Source: Stenotrophomonas maltophilia (GTDB lineage Bacteria; Pseudomonadota; Gammaproteobacteria; Xanthomonadales; Xanthomonadaceae). From it: a DNA stretch of 64,000 nt. The number at the start of each line of letters is the position of its first letter. Within the stretch, counting starts at the first letter, position 1. The stretch lies in NCBI RefSeq assembly GCF_002138415.1, contig NZ_CP015612.1, positions 3,636,001-3,700,000 of the forward strand, in the 5' to 3' direction. Made by a program: the position numbers and the translations under genes. Under the pieces are notes generated by a model, which did not search any database, was not told where the DNA came from, and saw only the letters and a program-made list of their open reading frames with translations. This document shows positions 54,340-62,277 of this stretch, piece by piece.

Positions 54340-55535
54340 TTCGCGTCCTCGGTGTTATCCATGGCGAAGGTGATCGGAATCTTCACCGCCCCTGCAACCG
54401 GCTGGCCATGCTTCACCGCCGGCCGATAGGTCCAGCTGCGTGCAGCGGCGATCGACACCGCATCGAACACACCCGGATTGGTGGCGCTGAGCACCTGGAC
54501 GTCGGTGGGATGGCCCTGGGCGTCCACTTCCACGCGCAGGTTCACTACGCCCACCTGGCGCTGCTCGAAGGCGGACTTCGGATAGGACGGCGGCGGCATC
54601 TTGTCGACCTCTATCTCCCGATCCATGACGGATCCTGCCGGGCCTCCCGCCGCACTGCCCTGGCTGGCCCACGCCACCGCTCCCATTCCCAGGCACAACC
54701 CGACCACCAGCATCTGCCCCGACACCCACGGCAATGCCTTCCGCTTGGACTGCTTCAACATGGCGATACGCTCCTTCAACACGGGTTGGCTGCGCCAATG
54801 GCAGACCGCTGGCGCAACCGGGTGGACCAGCTGCGCCTTCAGCAGCGTGCTGGCGTAGAGGCCGCGCAGCGTAGGCTGCGCAGCAATGGTGCGGGCATCG
54901 CAGGCCAGCTCCTGGTCACGCAGGAATCGGCGGGCGGCCCACGCCAGAAGCGGGTGGAACCAGAACACCGCGCGCGCCAGCAGCAACGCGCCATTGGCCC
55001 AGTGATCGCCGTTGCGCCGGTGGCTGTGCTCGTGTTGCAGGATCAGCGCCTGCTCCTGCGCGGTGAATCGCGGGTCGAAGTCAGGGCCGACCACGATGCG
55101 GGGGCGCCACAGACCGACCAGTGCGGGCAAGCCGGGATCGCCGCTGGCCTGCCAGCTTCCATCGGCGCGCGGCTTCAGTGGCCCCATGCGCCTTTCAAAA
55201 CGACGCTGCGCGCGCAGGTCGCGCAGCAGGCAGAAGCCCATGCCCAACGCCCACAGCGCCAGCAACACGCCGGCCCATGGCAACGACTGTCCGGCCACGC
55301 CATCGATGGCACCGGGCAACACTTCCAGGGGCAGCGTTGGCACCTGCTGCAACACCACAACCTGCGGCAACGGCAACATCAGTGCCACCAGCAGCATCGG
55401 CAACAACCACCAGCTGCGATAGGCCAGCGCCACGCCACCCAACCGCACCAGCAATGGCCGCAGCACCGCCAGCAGGACCACGCCCACCGCCAGCCACAGG
55501 CTGGCCCGCCACAGTCCGTCGAGCAGCTCAGTCAT
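54336..55535 (-). CDS. M56-family (BlaR1/MecR1-type) membrane metallopeptidase with C-terminal TonB-like domain
   Basis: This is a 399-residue protein. The N-terminal membrane region (about 1-125) precedes a cytoplasmic zinc-peptidase segment with HEHSH at 168-172 (ALILQHEHSHRRNGD). Further TM helices end at about 290. The C-terminal domain (about 315-395) is TonB-C-like (GVVNLRVEVDAQGHPTDVQV, RSWTYRPAVKHGQPV) instead of the penicillin-sensor domain of BlaR1. It overlaps the BlaI-type repressor gene by eight bases. It probably senses an envelope signal and relieves BlaI repression by proteolysis. Confidence 0.9.
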   Translation of the reverse strand: MTELLDGLWRASLWLAVGVVLLAVLRPLLVRLGGVALAYRSWWLLPMLLVALMLPLPQVVVLQQVPTLPLEVLPGAIDGVAGQSLPWAGVLLALWALGMGFCLLRDLRAQRRFERRMGPLKPRADGSWQASGDPGLPALVGLWRPRIVVGPDFDPRFTAQEQALILQHEHSHRRNGDHWANGALLLARAVFWFHPLLAWAARRFLRDQELACDARTIAAQPTLRGLYASTLLKAQLVHPVAPAVCHWRSQPVLKERIAMLKQSKRKALPWVSGQMLVVGLCLGMGAVAWASQGSAAGGPAGSVMDREIEVDKMPPPSYPKSAFEQRQVGVVNLRVEVDAQGHPTDVQVLSATNPGVFDAVSIAAARSWTYRPAVKHGQPVAGAVKIPITFAMDNTEDAK

Positions 55536-55893
55536 GGTCCAGCTCCTGGATCAGCTTCTTCAGTTCGGCGATGTCCTGCGCGCTCAACTGGCCCCGTTCG
55601 CTGAAGTGCGCGACCAGGGGCGCCACCCGCCCTTCGAAGACACGGCCGATGAAGTCCTGGCTCTGCGCCTCCACCCACGCCTGTCGCTGCAGCATCGGCC
55701 GGTACAGATAGCGCCGGCCATCGCGCTCGGCGGCGATCGCGCCCTTGGTCAGCAGGCGGTTGAGCAGAGTCTTGATGGTCGGTTCAGCCCAGTCGCGGTG
55801 GGCCAGTGCGGCCACCACGTCATCGGCGCCACGCGGTGCCTGCTGCCAGAGCACCTCCATCACAACAGCTTCGGCTTCACTGATCGGCTGCAT
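55528..55893 (-). CDS. BlaI/MecI/CopY-family transcriptional repressor
   Basis: This is a 121-residue winged-helix repressor (SEAEAVVMEVLWQQAPRGADDVVAAL, TIKTLLNRLLTKGAIAAERDGRRYLYRP) with a C-terminal dimerisation helix (ISELKKLIQEL-like). The family binds TACA-N2-TGTA operators and is cleaved or released by the M56 partner, here encoded immediately downstream. Operator-like repeats directly precede its start. No beta-lactamase or PBP gene is adjacent, so the regulon beyond this operon is unknown. Confidence 0.92.
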   Translation of the reverse strand: MQPISEAEAVVMEVLWQQAPRGADDVVAALAHRDWAEPTIKTLLNRLLTKGAIAAERDGRRYLYRPMLQRQAWVEAQSQDFIGRVFEGRVAPLVAHFSERGQLSAQDIAELKKLIQELDHD

Positions 55894-55896
55894 GGT

Positions 55897-55935
55897 TTAC
55901 ATCTGTAATCGACGGTCCGATTACGCGCGTAATCG
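55897..55935. promoter_or_regulatory. BlaI-type operator cluster
   Basis: TTACATCTGTAA (55897-55908) contains the TACA-N2-TGTA BlaI consensus. CGATTACGCGCGTAATCG (55918-55935) is a perfect 18-bp palindrome. GTAATCG/CGATTAC/GTAATCG are spaced so that two dimers could bind side by side, just upstream of the repressor start codon. Confidence 0.7.
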
Positions 55936-56011
55936 AATTATCTGTCAAGCCCCTCGACTCCAGGTTCATCGCACCTGCGCCAGCATCGATACCTCCCGCC
56001 CCAGGCCCCGG

Positions 56012-56569
56012 ATGAAAGCGCTGCCCAAGAAGGATTTCCCGGTCGAGCAGGCGCGCCGCTTTCTCGAACCCGGTCCGATCGTGCTGCTCAGCACCGCCTG
56101 GCGCGGCCAGCGCAACCTGATGACGATGGGCTGGCACATGGTGATGGGCTTCTCGCCTTCGCTGGTCGCCACCTACCTGTGGGACGCAAACCACAGCCAC
56201 GCGCTGGCCCGTGGCAGCGGCGAGTGCGTGATCAACGTGCCCGGCGTGGAGCTGCTCGATACCGTGGTGGACATCGGCAACTGCAGCGGCCGCGAGATCG
56301 ACAAGTTCGCCCGTTTCGGGCTCGATGCATTGCCCGCGCGCGAGGTTGGCGCGCCGCTGGTCGGCCAGTGTCATTCGTGCTTCGAATGCCGCCTCTACGA
56401 CGACAGCCAAGTGGAATCGAGCAACCTGTTCATCTGGGAAATCGTGCGCGCCCATGTTGCGCGCCGGCCGAAGCTGCCGCGCACGGTGCATTACCGGGGC
56501 GATGGGCAGTTCATGGTGTCTGGCGCCGAAGTCTCGCGTCGACGGCGGTTCAAGCCCGACATGCTGTAA
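56012..56569 (+). CDS. Flavin reductase-like FMN-binding protein
   Basis: This is a 185-residue split-barrel flavoprotein of the flavin reductase-like family. Features are FLEPGPIVLLSTAWRGQRNLMTMGWHMVMGFSPSLVATYLW, ECVINVPGVELLDTVVDIGNCSGREIDKF and QVESSNLFIWEIVRAHV. It probably uses FMN and NAD(P)H. ATG 56012 is used because the family match begins there; upstream codons in the frame overlap the BlaI operator region. It is divergent from the BlaI operon and followed 34 bp later by the CoA-hydrolase gene. Confidence 0.88.
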   Translation: MKALPKKDFPVEQARRFLEPGPIVLLSTAWRGQRNLMTMGWHMVMGFSPSLVATYLWDANHSHALARGSGECVINVPGVELLDTVVDIGNCSGREIDKFARFGLDALPAREVGAPLVGQCHSCFECRLYDDSQVESSNLFIWEIVRAHVARRPKLPRTVHYRGDGQFMVSGAEVSRRRRFKPDML

Positions 56570-56603
56570 TGCCAGCACTCCCCCATACGCAGGACCGCCC
56601 CGC

Positions 56604-58556
56604 ATGACCGAACACCTCACCGACCTGGACGCCGCTGTCGACTGGTTGTTTGCGCGCGTGGACGGGCCGCTGCGGATCGGGGCACCACTGGCACTGGGCA
56701 AGCCACACCGGTTGCTCAATGCCCTTTACGCACGCGTCGAGCACGACCCTTCGCGGCCGCTGCAGCTGTATACCGCGCTTTCACTGAACCCGCCGAAGGC
56801 ACGCGGCAACGGCCTGGAAACGCGCTTCATGGCGCCGTTCGCGCAGCGCCATTTCGGCGACGATTTCCCGCGCCTGGCCTATGCCGATGCGATCGCGCGC
56901 GACGCGTTGCCGGCGCACGTGCAGGTGGAAGAGTTCTACATGCAGTCCGGCGCCCTGCTGGGTTCGCGTCAGGCGCAGTCCAGCTATACCAGCCTGAACT
57001 ACACCCACGCCGCCGATGCGGTGGCGCAGCGCGCGCCGCAGGTGATCGTGCAGAAGGTGGCGATGCGGCCGGATGACCGCCGGCTCTCGCTGTCGTGCAA
57101 CAACGACATCACCCAGGACACGCTGGATGCGATGACCGCACGCGGCCTGCCGCGCCCATTGATGATCGCCGAGATCGATCCGCAGCTGCCCTATCTGGGT
57201 GGCTCGGCCACGGTCGATGTGTCGTTCTTCGATCTGGTGATCACCCCGCCACCGCCGTATCCGGCGCTGTTCGGCCTGCCGCGGCAGCCGGTTGGCGACG
57301 CCGACTACGCCATTGGCCTGTACGCCAGCACGCTGGTGCGCGACGGTGGCACCCTGCAGATCGGCATCGGCACGCTGGCCGACGCGCTCAGCCATGCGCT
57401 GGTGTTGCGCCACACCGACAACGCGCGCTACCGCCGCGTGCTGCACGCGCTGGATCCGCAGCTGGCCAGCCACCCGCTGGTGCAGGAGATCGGCGGACTG
57501 GATCCGTTCGAGGTGGGCCTGTACGGCTGCAGCGAAATGCTCAACGAGGGCTTCCGCCGGCTGGTGCAGACCGGTGTGATCAAGCGCAAGGTGCACGACG
57601 ACCTGGCGCTGATGCAGCGCATTGAAAATGGCAGCACACTGTCCATCGATCACGCCACCCTGGCCGCCGAGGGCGAGTACCTGCACGGCGCGTTCTACCT
57701 GGGTTCGCCGGAGTTCTACGAGTGGTTGCGCACGCTGCCGGAAGACGAGTGCCGTGCCATCGGCATGCGCCGCATCAGCGAGATCAATCAGCTGTACGGT
57801 GGCAACGAAACACTGGAACGCCTGCAGCGCCGGCACGCGCGCTTCTTCAACTCCTGCATGATGGCCACCGCGCTGGGCGCGGCGGTGTCGGACGCGCTGG
57901 ACGATGGACGCGTGGTATCCGGTGTAGGCGGCCAGTACAACTTCGTGGCGATGGCACATGCGCTGCCGGAAGCCCGCAGCGTGCTGATGTTCCGCGCCGC
58001 GCGCGATGACAAGGGCCAGCGCGAATCGAACGTGCGTTGGAACTACGGCCACACCACCATTCCGCGTCACCTGCGCGACATCTACCTCAACGAATACGGC
58101 ATCGCCGATCTGCGCGGCCTGACCGACGAGGACTGCGTGCATGCGATGACCGCGATCACCGAGGCCCCGTTCCAGGGCGGCCTGCTGCAGCAGGCACACG
58201 CCTCACGCAAGCTGCTGGCGGCCACGCAACCGGATCCGCAGCGCCAGCAGCGCAACACGCCGCAGGCACTGGCCGCGGCACTGGCCCCATTCCGCGCCGA
58301 TGGCAGCCTGCCGGACTATCCGTTGGGCAGCGACTTCAACGAGATCGAGCAAGTGCTGGTGAAGGCACTGGGCTGGCTGAAGGCCAACACGCAGACCCGC
58401 GGCGACAAACTGCGTACCGTCTGGGCGGCGCTGTGCCAACCCGCTGGCGACGGCGATGCGGTGTACCTGCAGCGCATGGGCCTGCAGGCACCGAAGGATT
58501 TCGCCGAGCGCTTGGACGCGCGACTGCTGCGCCTCGCACTGGCACGCACCGCCTGA
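56604..58556 (+). CDS. Acetyl-CoA hydrolase/transferase family protein
   Basis: This is a 650-residue protein, longer than the ~500-residue Cat1/Ach1 enzymes. The C-terminal half carries the AcetylCoA_hyd_C features: GLYGCSEMLNEGFRRL, VSGVGGQYNFVAMAHALPEARSVLMFRA, and NYGHTTIPRHLRDIYLNEYGIADLRG. The N-terminal region (TDLDAAVDWLFARVDGPLRIGAPLALGKP) is typical of the long proteobacterial subgroup. It probably transfers or hydrolyses short-chain acyl-CoA; the substrate is not known. The stop is followed immediately by a perfect long hairpin. Confidence 0.9.
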   Translation: MTEHLTDLDAAVDWLFARVDGPLRIGAPLALGKPHRLLNALYARVEHDPSRPLQLYTALSLNPPKARGNGLETRFMAPFAQRHFGDDFPRLAYADAIARDALPAHVQVEEFYMQSGALLGSRQAQSSYTSLNYTHAADAVAQRAPQVIVQKVAMRPDDRRLSLSCNNDITQDTLDAMTARGLPRPLMIAEIDPQLPYLGGSATVDVSFFDLVITPPPPYPALFGLPRQPVGDADYAIGLYASTLVRDGGTLQIGIGTLADALSHALVLRHTDNARYRRVLHALDPQLASHPLVQEIGGLDPFEVGLYGCSEMLNEGFRRLVQTGVIKRKVHDDLALMQRIENGSTLSIDHATLAAEGEYLHGAFYLGSPEFYEWLRTLPEDECRAIGMRRISEINQLYGGNETLERLQRRHARFFNSCMMATALGAAVSDALDDGRVVSGVGGQYNFVAMAHALPEARSVLMFRAARDDKGQRESNVRWNYGHTTIPRHLRDIYLNEYGIADLRGLTDEDCVHAMTAITEAPFQGGLLQQAHASRKLLAATQPDPQRQQRNTPQALAAALAPFRADGSLPDYPLGSDFNEIEQVLVKALGWLKANTQTRGDKLRTVWAALCQPAGDGDAVYLQRMGLQAPKDFAERLDARLLRLALARTA

Positions 58557-58622
58557 AAAAAGGGGACGGAGGGGATTAAGTCGTATGTGCACATGCGACT
58601 TAATCCCCTCCGTCCCCTTTTT
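58557..58622. repeat. Long perfect inverted repeat downstream of the CoA-hydrolase gene
   Basis: AAAAAGGGGACGGAGGGGAT (continuing TAAGTCG) pairs perfectly with CGACTTAATCCCCTCCGTCC (continuing CCTTTTT) around a 12-base loop. This gives a 27-bp stem with A/T ends that can terminate in both directions. It starts at the base after the stop codon. Confidence 0.85.
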
Positions 58623-58640
58623 CTTTACTCTGGAGAACGA

Positions 58641-58666
58641 GAAAGGCCGGCTTGCGCCGGCCTTTC
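58641..58666. terminator. Rho-independent terminator after tkt
   Basis: GAAAGGCCGGC and GCCGGCCTTTC form a strong hairpin 22 bp past the tkt stop on the minus strand. Confidence 0.85.
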
Positions 58667-58688
58667 CTTTGTCGCGCCGAGAGGCTGC

Positions 58689-60686
58689 TTACAGCGCCTT
58701 GGCAGCTTCCACCACGTGGGCGGTGGTGATGCCGAAGTGCTTGTACAGCTGGTCGGCCGGGGCCGAGGCACCGAAGGTGTCGATACCGATCACGGCACCG
58801 TCCAGGCCGACGAACTGGCGCCAGAAACCGGTGACGCCGGCTTCCACGGCCACGCGCTTGCGCACGGCGTTCGGCAGCACCGATTCACGGTAGGCCGCAT
58901 CCTGACGCAGGAACACGTCGGTGGACGGCATCGAGACCACGCGGGTCTTGAGGCCGGCCGCGTCCAGCTGGGCCTTGGCTTCGGTGGCCAGCGAAACTTC
59001 CGAACCGGTGGCGATCAGGATCACGTCCGGGGTGCCGGCGGCATCGGCCAGCACGTAACCACCGCGCTCGATCTGGGCGATCTGCTCGGCGTTGCGCGGC
59101 TGGTGCGGCAGGTTCTGGCGGCTGAACACCAGGCAGCTCGGGCCGTCCTGGCGTGTGATCGCAGCCTTCCAGCTCACCGCCGACTCAACCGCATCGCACG
59201 GACGCCACACGTCATTGTTCGGGATGTAGCGCAGCGAGGCCAGGTGCTCCACCGGCTGGTGGGTCGGGCCGTCTTCGCCCAGGCCGATCGAGTCGTGGGT
59301 GTAGACGTGGATGGCGTGTGCCGGGATCAGCGCGCTCATGCGCACGCCGTTGCGGGCGTAGTCGCTGAACACCAGGAAGGTGGCGTCGAACGGAATGAAA
59401 CCACCGTGCAGGGCCAGGCCGTTGGCGATGGCGGTCATGCCGAACTCGCGCACGCCGTAGTACACGTAGTTGGCGTTGGCGTCGTCGCTGGCCACCGACT
59501 TGCTGCCCTTCCACAGGGTCAGGTTGGAGTGCGCCAAGTCGGCCGAGCCACCGACGATTTCCGGCAGCAGCGGCGCGTAGGCTTCGATGGCCAGCTGCGA
59601 GGCCTTGCGCGAGGCGATCGTCGGGCCTTCAGCCGCCACCTGGGCGATGTAGGCATCGGCCTTGGCAACGAAGTCGGCCGGCAGTTCGCCGTGCGAACGG
59701 CGGGTCAGCTCGGACGCTTCAGCCGGGTACTGGCTGGCGTACTTGTCGAACAGCTGTTCCCACTCGGCCTGGCGCAGGGTGCCGGCGCCATTGGCGCGCC
59801 AGCCGTCGTAGATCGCCTGCGGGATCTCGAACGGACCGTATTCCCAGCCCAGCTGCTTGCGGGTGGCTTCCAGCTCGTCCTTGCCCAGCGGTGCACCGTG
59901 GCTGGATTCCTTGCCCGCCTTGTTCGGCGAGCCAAAACCAATGGTGGTGCGGCAGCAGATCAGGGTCGGCTTGTCGCTCTGCGACAGCGCAGCCTCGATA
60001 CCGGCCTTGATGCTTTCCGGGTCGTGGCCGTCGACATCGCGCACCACGTTCCAGCCATAGGCCTCGAAACGCTCCGGGGTGTTGTCGGTGAACCAGCCCT
60101 CGACGTTGCCGTCGATGGAGATGTGGTTGTTGTCCCAGAAGCAGACCAGCTTGTGCAGGCCCCAGGTGCCAGCCAGCGACGCGGCTTCATGCGACACGCC
60201 TTCCATCAGGCAGCCATCGCCCATGAACACCCAGGTGCGGTGGTCGACCACTTCCAGCTCCGGGCGGTTGAAGCGCTGTGCCAGCAGCTTCTCGGCCAGG
60301 GCGAAGCCCACGGCATTGGCGAAACCCTGGCCCAGCGGGCCGGTGGTGGTTTCCACGCCCGGGGTCTCGTGGCGTTCCGGGTGACCGGCGGTGTGGCTGC
60401 CCAGCTGGCGGAACAGCTTCAGCTGCTCGATCGGCAGGTCGTAACCGCTCAGGTGCAGCAGCGCGTACTGCAGCATCGAACCGTGGCCGTTGGACAGCAC
60501 GAAACGGTCGCGGTTGAACCAGTGCGGATTGCTCGGGTTATGGCGGAGGTAGTCGTTCCAGAGGACTTCGGCGATGTCGGCCATGCCCATGGGCATGCCG
60601 GGGTGGCCGGACTTTGCGGTTTCAACCGCATCGGCGGCAAGGAAGCGGATGGCGTTGGCCAACTGGCGACGGGTAGGCTGCGTCAT
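58689..60686 (-). CDS. tkt: Transketolase
   Basis: This is a 665-residue TPP enzyme of the pentose phosphate pathway. Features are [18 protein letters not shown], the TPP motif [38 protein letters not shown], the pyrimidine-domain [15 protein letters not shown], and [22 protein letters not shown]. The length is normal. It lies upstream of gap on the same strand, but the RHS locus and the BlaI operon separate them. A terminator follows. Confidence 0.97.
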   Translation of the reverse strand: MTQPTRRQLANAIRFLAADAVETAKSGHPGMPMGMADIAEVLWNDYLRHNPSNPHWFNRDRFVLSNGHGSMLQYALLHLSGYDLPIEQLKLFRQLGSHTAGHPERHETPGVETTTGPLGQGFANAVGFALAEKLLAQRFNRPELEVVDHRTWVFMGDGCLMEGVSHEAASLAGTWGLHKLVCFWDNNHISIDGNVEGWFTDNTPERFEAYGWNVVRDVDGHDPESIKAGIEAALSQSDKPTLICCRTTIGFGSPNKAGKESSHGAPLGKDELEATRKQLGWEYGPFEIPQAIYDGWRANGAGTLRQAEWEQLFDKYASQYPAEASELTRRSHGELPADFVAKADAYIAQVAAEGPTIASRKASQLAIEAYAPLLPEIVGGSADLAHSNLTLWKGSKSVASDDANANYVYYGVREFGMTAIANGLALHGGFIPFDATFLVFSDYARNGVRMSALIPAHAIHVYTHDSIGLGEDGPTHQPVEHLASLRYIPNNDVWRPCDAVESAVSWKAAITRQDGPSCLVFSRQNLPHQPRNAEQIAQIERGGYVLADAAGTPDVILIATGSEVSLATEAKAQLDAAGLKTRVVSMPSTDVFLRQDAAYRESVLPNAVRKRVAVEAGVTGFWRQFVGLDGAVIGIDTFGASAPADQLYKHFGITTAHVVEAAKAL

Positions 60687-60775
60687 GGTTCTGTCGGAAT
60701 CGGGAGGCGGCCGCGGACGTGCGGGCGGCCTATTGTCCCATAGTCGTCGGGCGGGGGTCAGTCCAACGTGCCTGG

Positions 60776-60874
60776 CAGGTGCCGGCCGCTGGCCGGCACT
60801 TCATGATTTCCGCCGGATTCCGCATGTGAAAAGGGGTCGGTCCCCTTTCCTTGCGGAAAGGGATCCGACCCCGA
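60776..60874. repeat. GTAG-type hairpin plus GGGGTC-type stem-loop
   Basis: GTGCCGGCCGCTGGCCGGCAC (60780-60800) is a perfect hairpin. GGGGTCGGTCCCCTTTCC pairs with GGAAAGGGATCCGACCCC (60833-60874). Both lie between the symporter 3' end and the tkt start. Confidence 0.75.
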
Positions 60875-60900
60875 TCAGGTCGCCAGCAGTGGCTGCGGAC

Positions 60901-62220
60901 TCAGTCCTGCTGCGGACCCAGCGCCGGGCCGTCGTGGCCTTCACCCTTGGCCACCAGCGTGGTCAGGGCCAGGTCACCTGTCACGTTCAGGGCAGTACGG
61001 CACATGTCCAGGAAGTGGTTCACGCCCAGGATCAGGCCGATGCCCAGCGGGTTCACGCCGACCATGGCGCAGATCATCGCCACCACCGGCAGCGAGCCCG
61101 ACGGCACACCGGCAGTGCCGATGCCACCGAGGATGCAGACCGCCATCACCATGATCTGCTGGCCGATGCTCAGGTCCACGCCGAAGAACTGGGCCAGGAA
61201 GATCACCGTCACGCCCTCGAACAGCGCGGTGCCGTTCTGGTTGGCGGTGGCACCCACGGTCAGCACGAAGCGTGACACCCGCTGCGGCAGGCCCATCTGG
61301 TCGGCCACGCGCAGTGCGGTCGGCAGGGTAGCGTTGCTGGAGGCGGTGGAGAACGCCATCACCGTCGCTTCCTGGGTATCGCGGAAGAACGACAGCGGCG
61401 AGCGACCGGACAGCCATACGGCCGTGCCGTAGGTCACCACCATGTGCAGGCCGAGTGCCAGCACCACCACGCCCACGTAGGCGCCCAGGCGGATGATCAG
61501 CTCGAAGCCGAACAGTGCGGCCAGGTTGAACATGAAGCAGGCCACCGCGTACGGCGCCAGGCGGATGACCAGGTTGATCAGGGTCATCGAGATTTCGAAC
61601 ACGCCTTCGATGGCGCGACGCAGCGGGGCGACCTTCTCGTCGTCAGTCAGCACCATGCCGATGCCGAACATCAGCGCGAAGAACATCAGCGACAGGATCG
61701 CGCCGTTGTCAGACGCGGCCTGCAGCACGTTGCTCGGCACGATCGACAGCAGCATGTCCATGCCCTTCGGCGTGCCGTGGATGCCCGCAACGATTTCCTT
61801 GCTGCGCTCGGCGTTCTCCGACAGCATCATCGCGGCGACCTGCGGGTCGACACCGGCACCCGGCTTGAGCAGGTTGACCAGCACCAGACCGATGCCCACG
61901 GCGATGCCGGACAGCAGCACGGTGTAGGCCAGCGTCTTCCAGCCGATGCGGCCGAGGGCGCGGATGTCGCCCATCTCCGACACACCCATGATCAGCGCCG
62001 AGAAGATCAGCGGCACGATCAGCATGAAGATCAGGTTGAGGAACAGGCCCGACGCCGGGGTGGTGACGTAGTCCATTACCCACTTGGCACCGGCCTGCAG
62101 ACCATCGACGCTGCCGCCCAGGGCGTGCACGATCAGTCCCAGGACCAGGCCGATCGCAAAGCCGATGCCCATCTTCCAATGCAGGGGCAACTTCTTCTTG
62201 TCGGCAGCAGCTGCTGTCAT
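60901..62220 (-). CDS. Dicarboxylate/amino acid:cation symporter (DAACS family)
   Basis: This is a 439-residue inner-membrane transporter with eight TM helices and two hairpins, of the GltP/DctA/GltPh fold. HP1 has FSTASSNATLPTALRVADQMG. TM7 has GATANQNGTALFEGVTVIFLAQ, where glutamate and C4-dicarboxylate carriers usually read NMDGT. HP2 has GTAGVPSGSLPVVAMI, and TM8 has INHFLDMCRTALNVTGD-like DMCRTALNV. The altered TM7 motif may reflect a different substrate or sodium coupling. It is monocistronic and 57 bp downstream of batD on the same strand. Confidence 0.92.
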   Translation of the reverse strand: MTAAAADKKKLPLHWKMGIGFAIGLVLGLIVHALGGSVDGLQAGAKWVMDYVTTPASGLFLNLIFMLIVPLIFSALIMGVSEMGDIRALGRIGWKTLAYTVLLSGIAVGIGLVLVNLLKPGAGVDPQVAAMMLSENAERSKEIVAGIHGTPKGMDMLLSIVPSNVLQAASDNGAILSLMFFALMFGIGMVLTDDEKVAPLRRAIEGVFEISMTLINLVIRLAPYAVACFMFNLAALFGFELIIRLGAYVGVVVLALGLHMVVTYGTAVWLSGRSPLSFFRDTQEATVMAFSTASSNATLPTALRVADQMGLPQRVSRFVLTVGATANQNGTALFEGVTVIFLAQFFGVDLSIGQQIMVMAVCILGGIGTAGVPSGSLPVVAMICAMVGVNPLGIGLILGVNHFLDMCRTALNVTGDLALTTLVAKGEGHDGPALGPQQD

Positions 62221-62277
62221 ACGCGGGTTTCCTCGAAAAATGAATGCACTCTAACAAAGCGCGCAAGCGGCGCCGGT

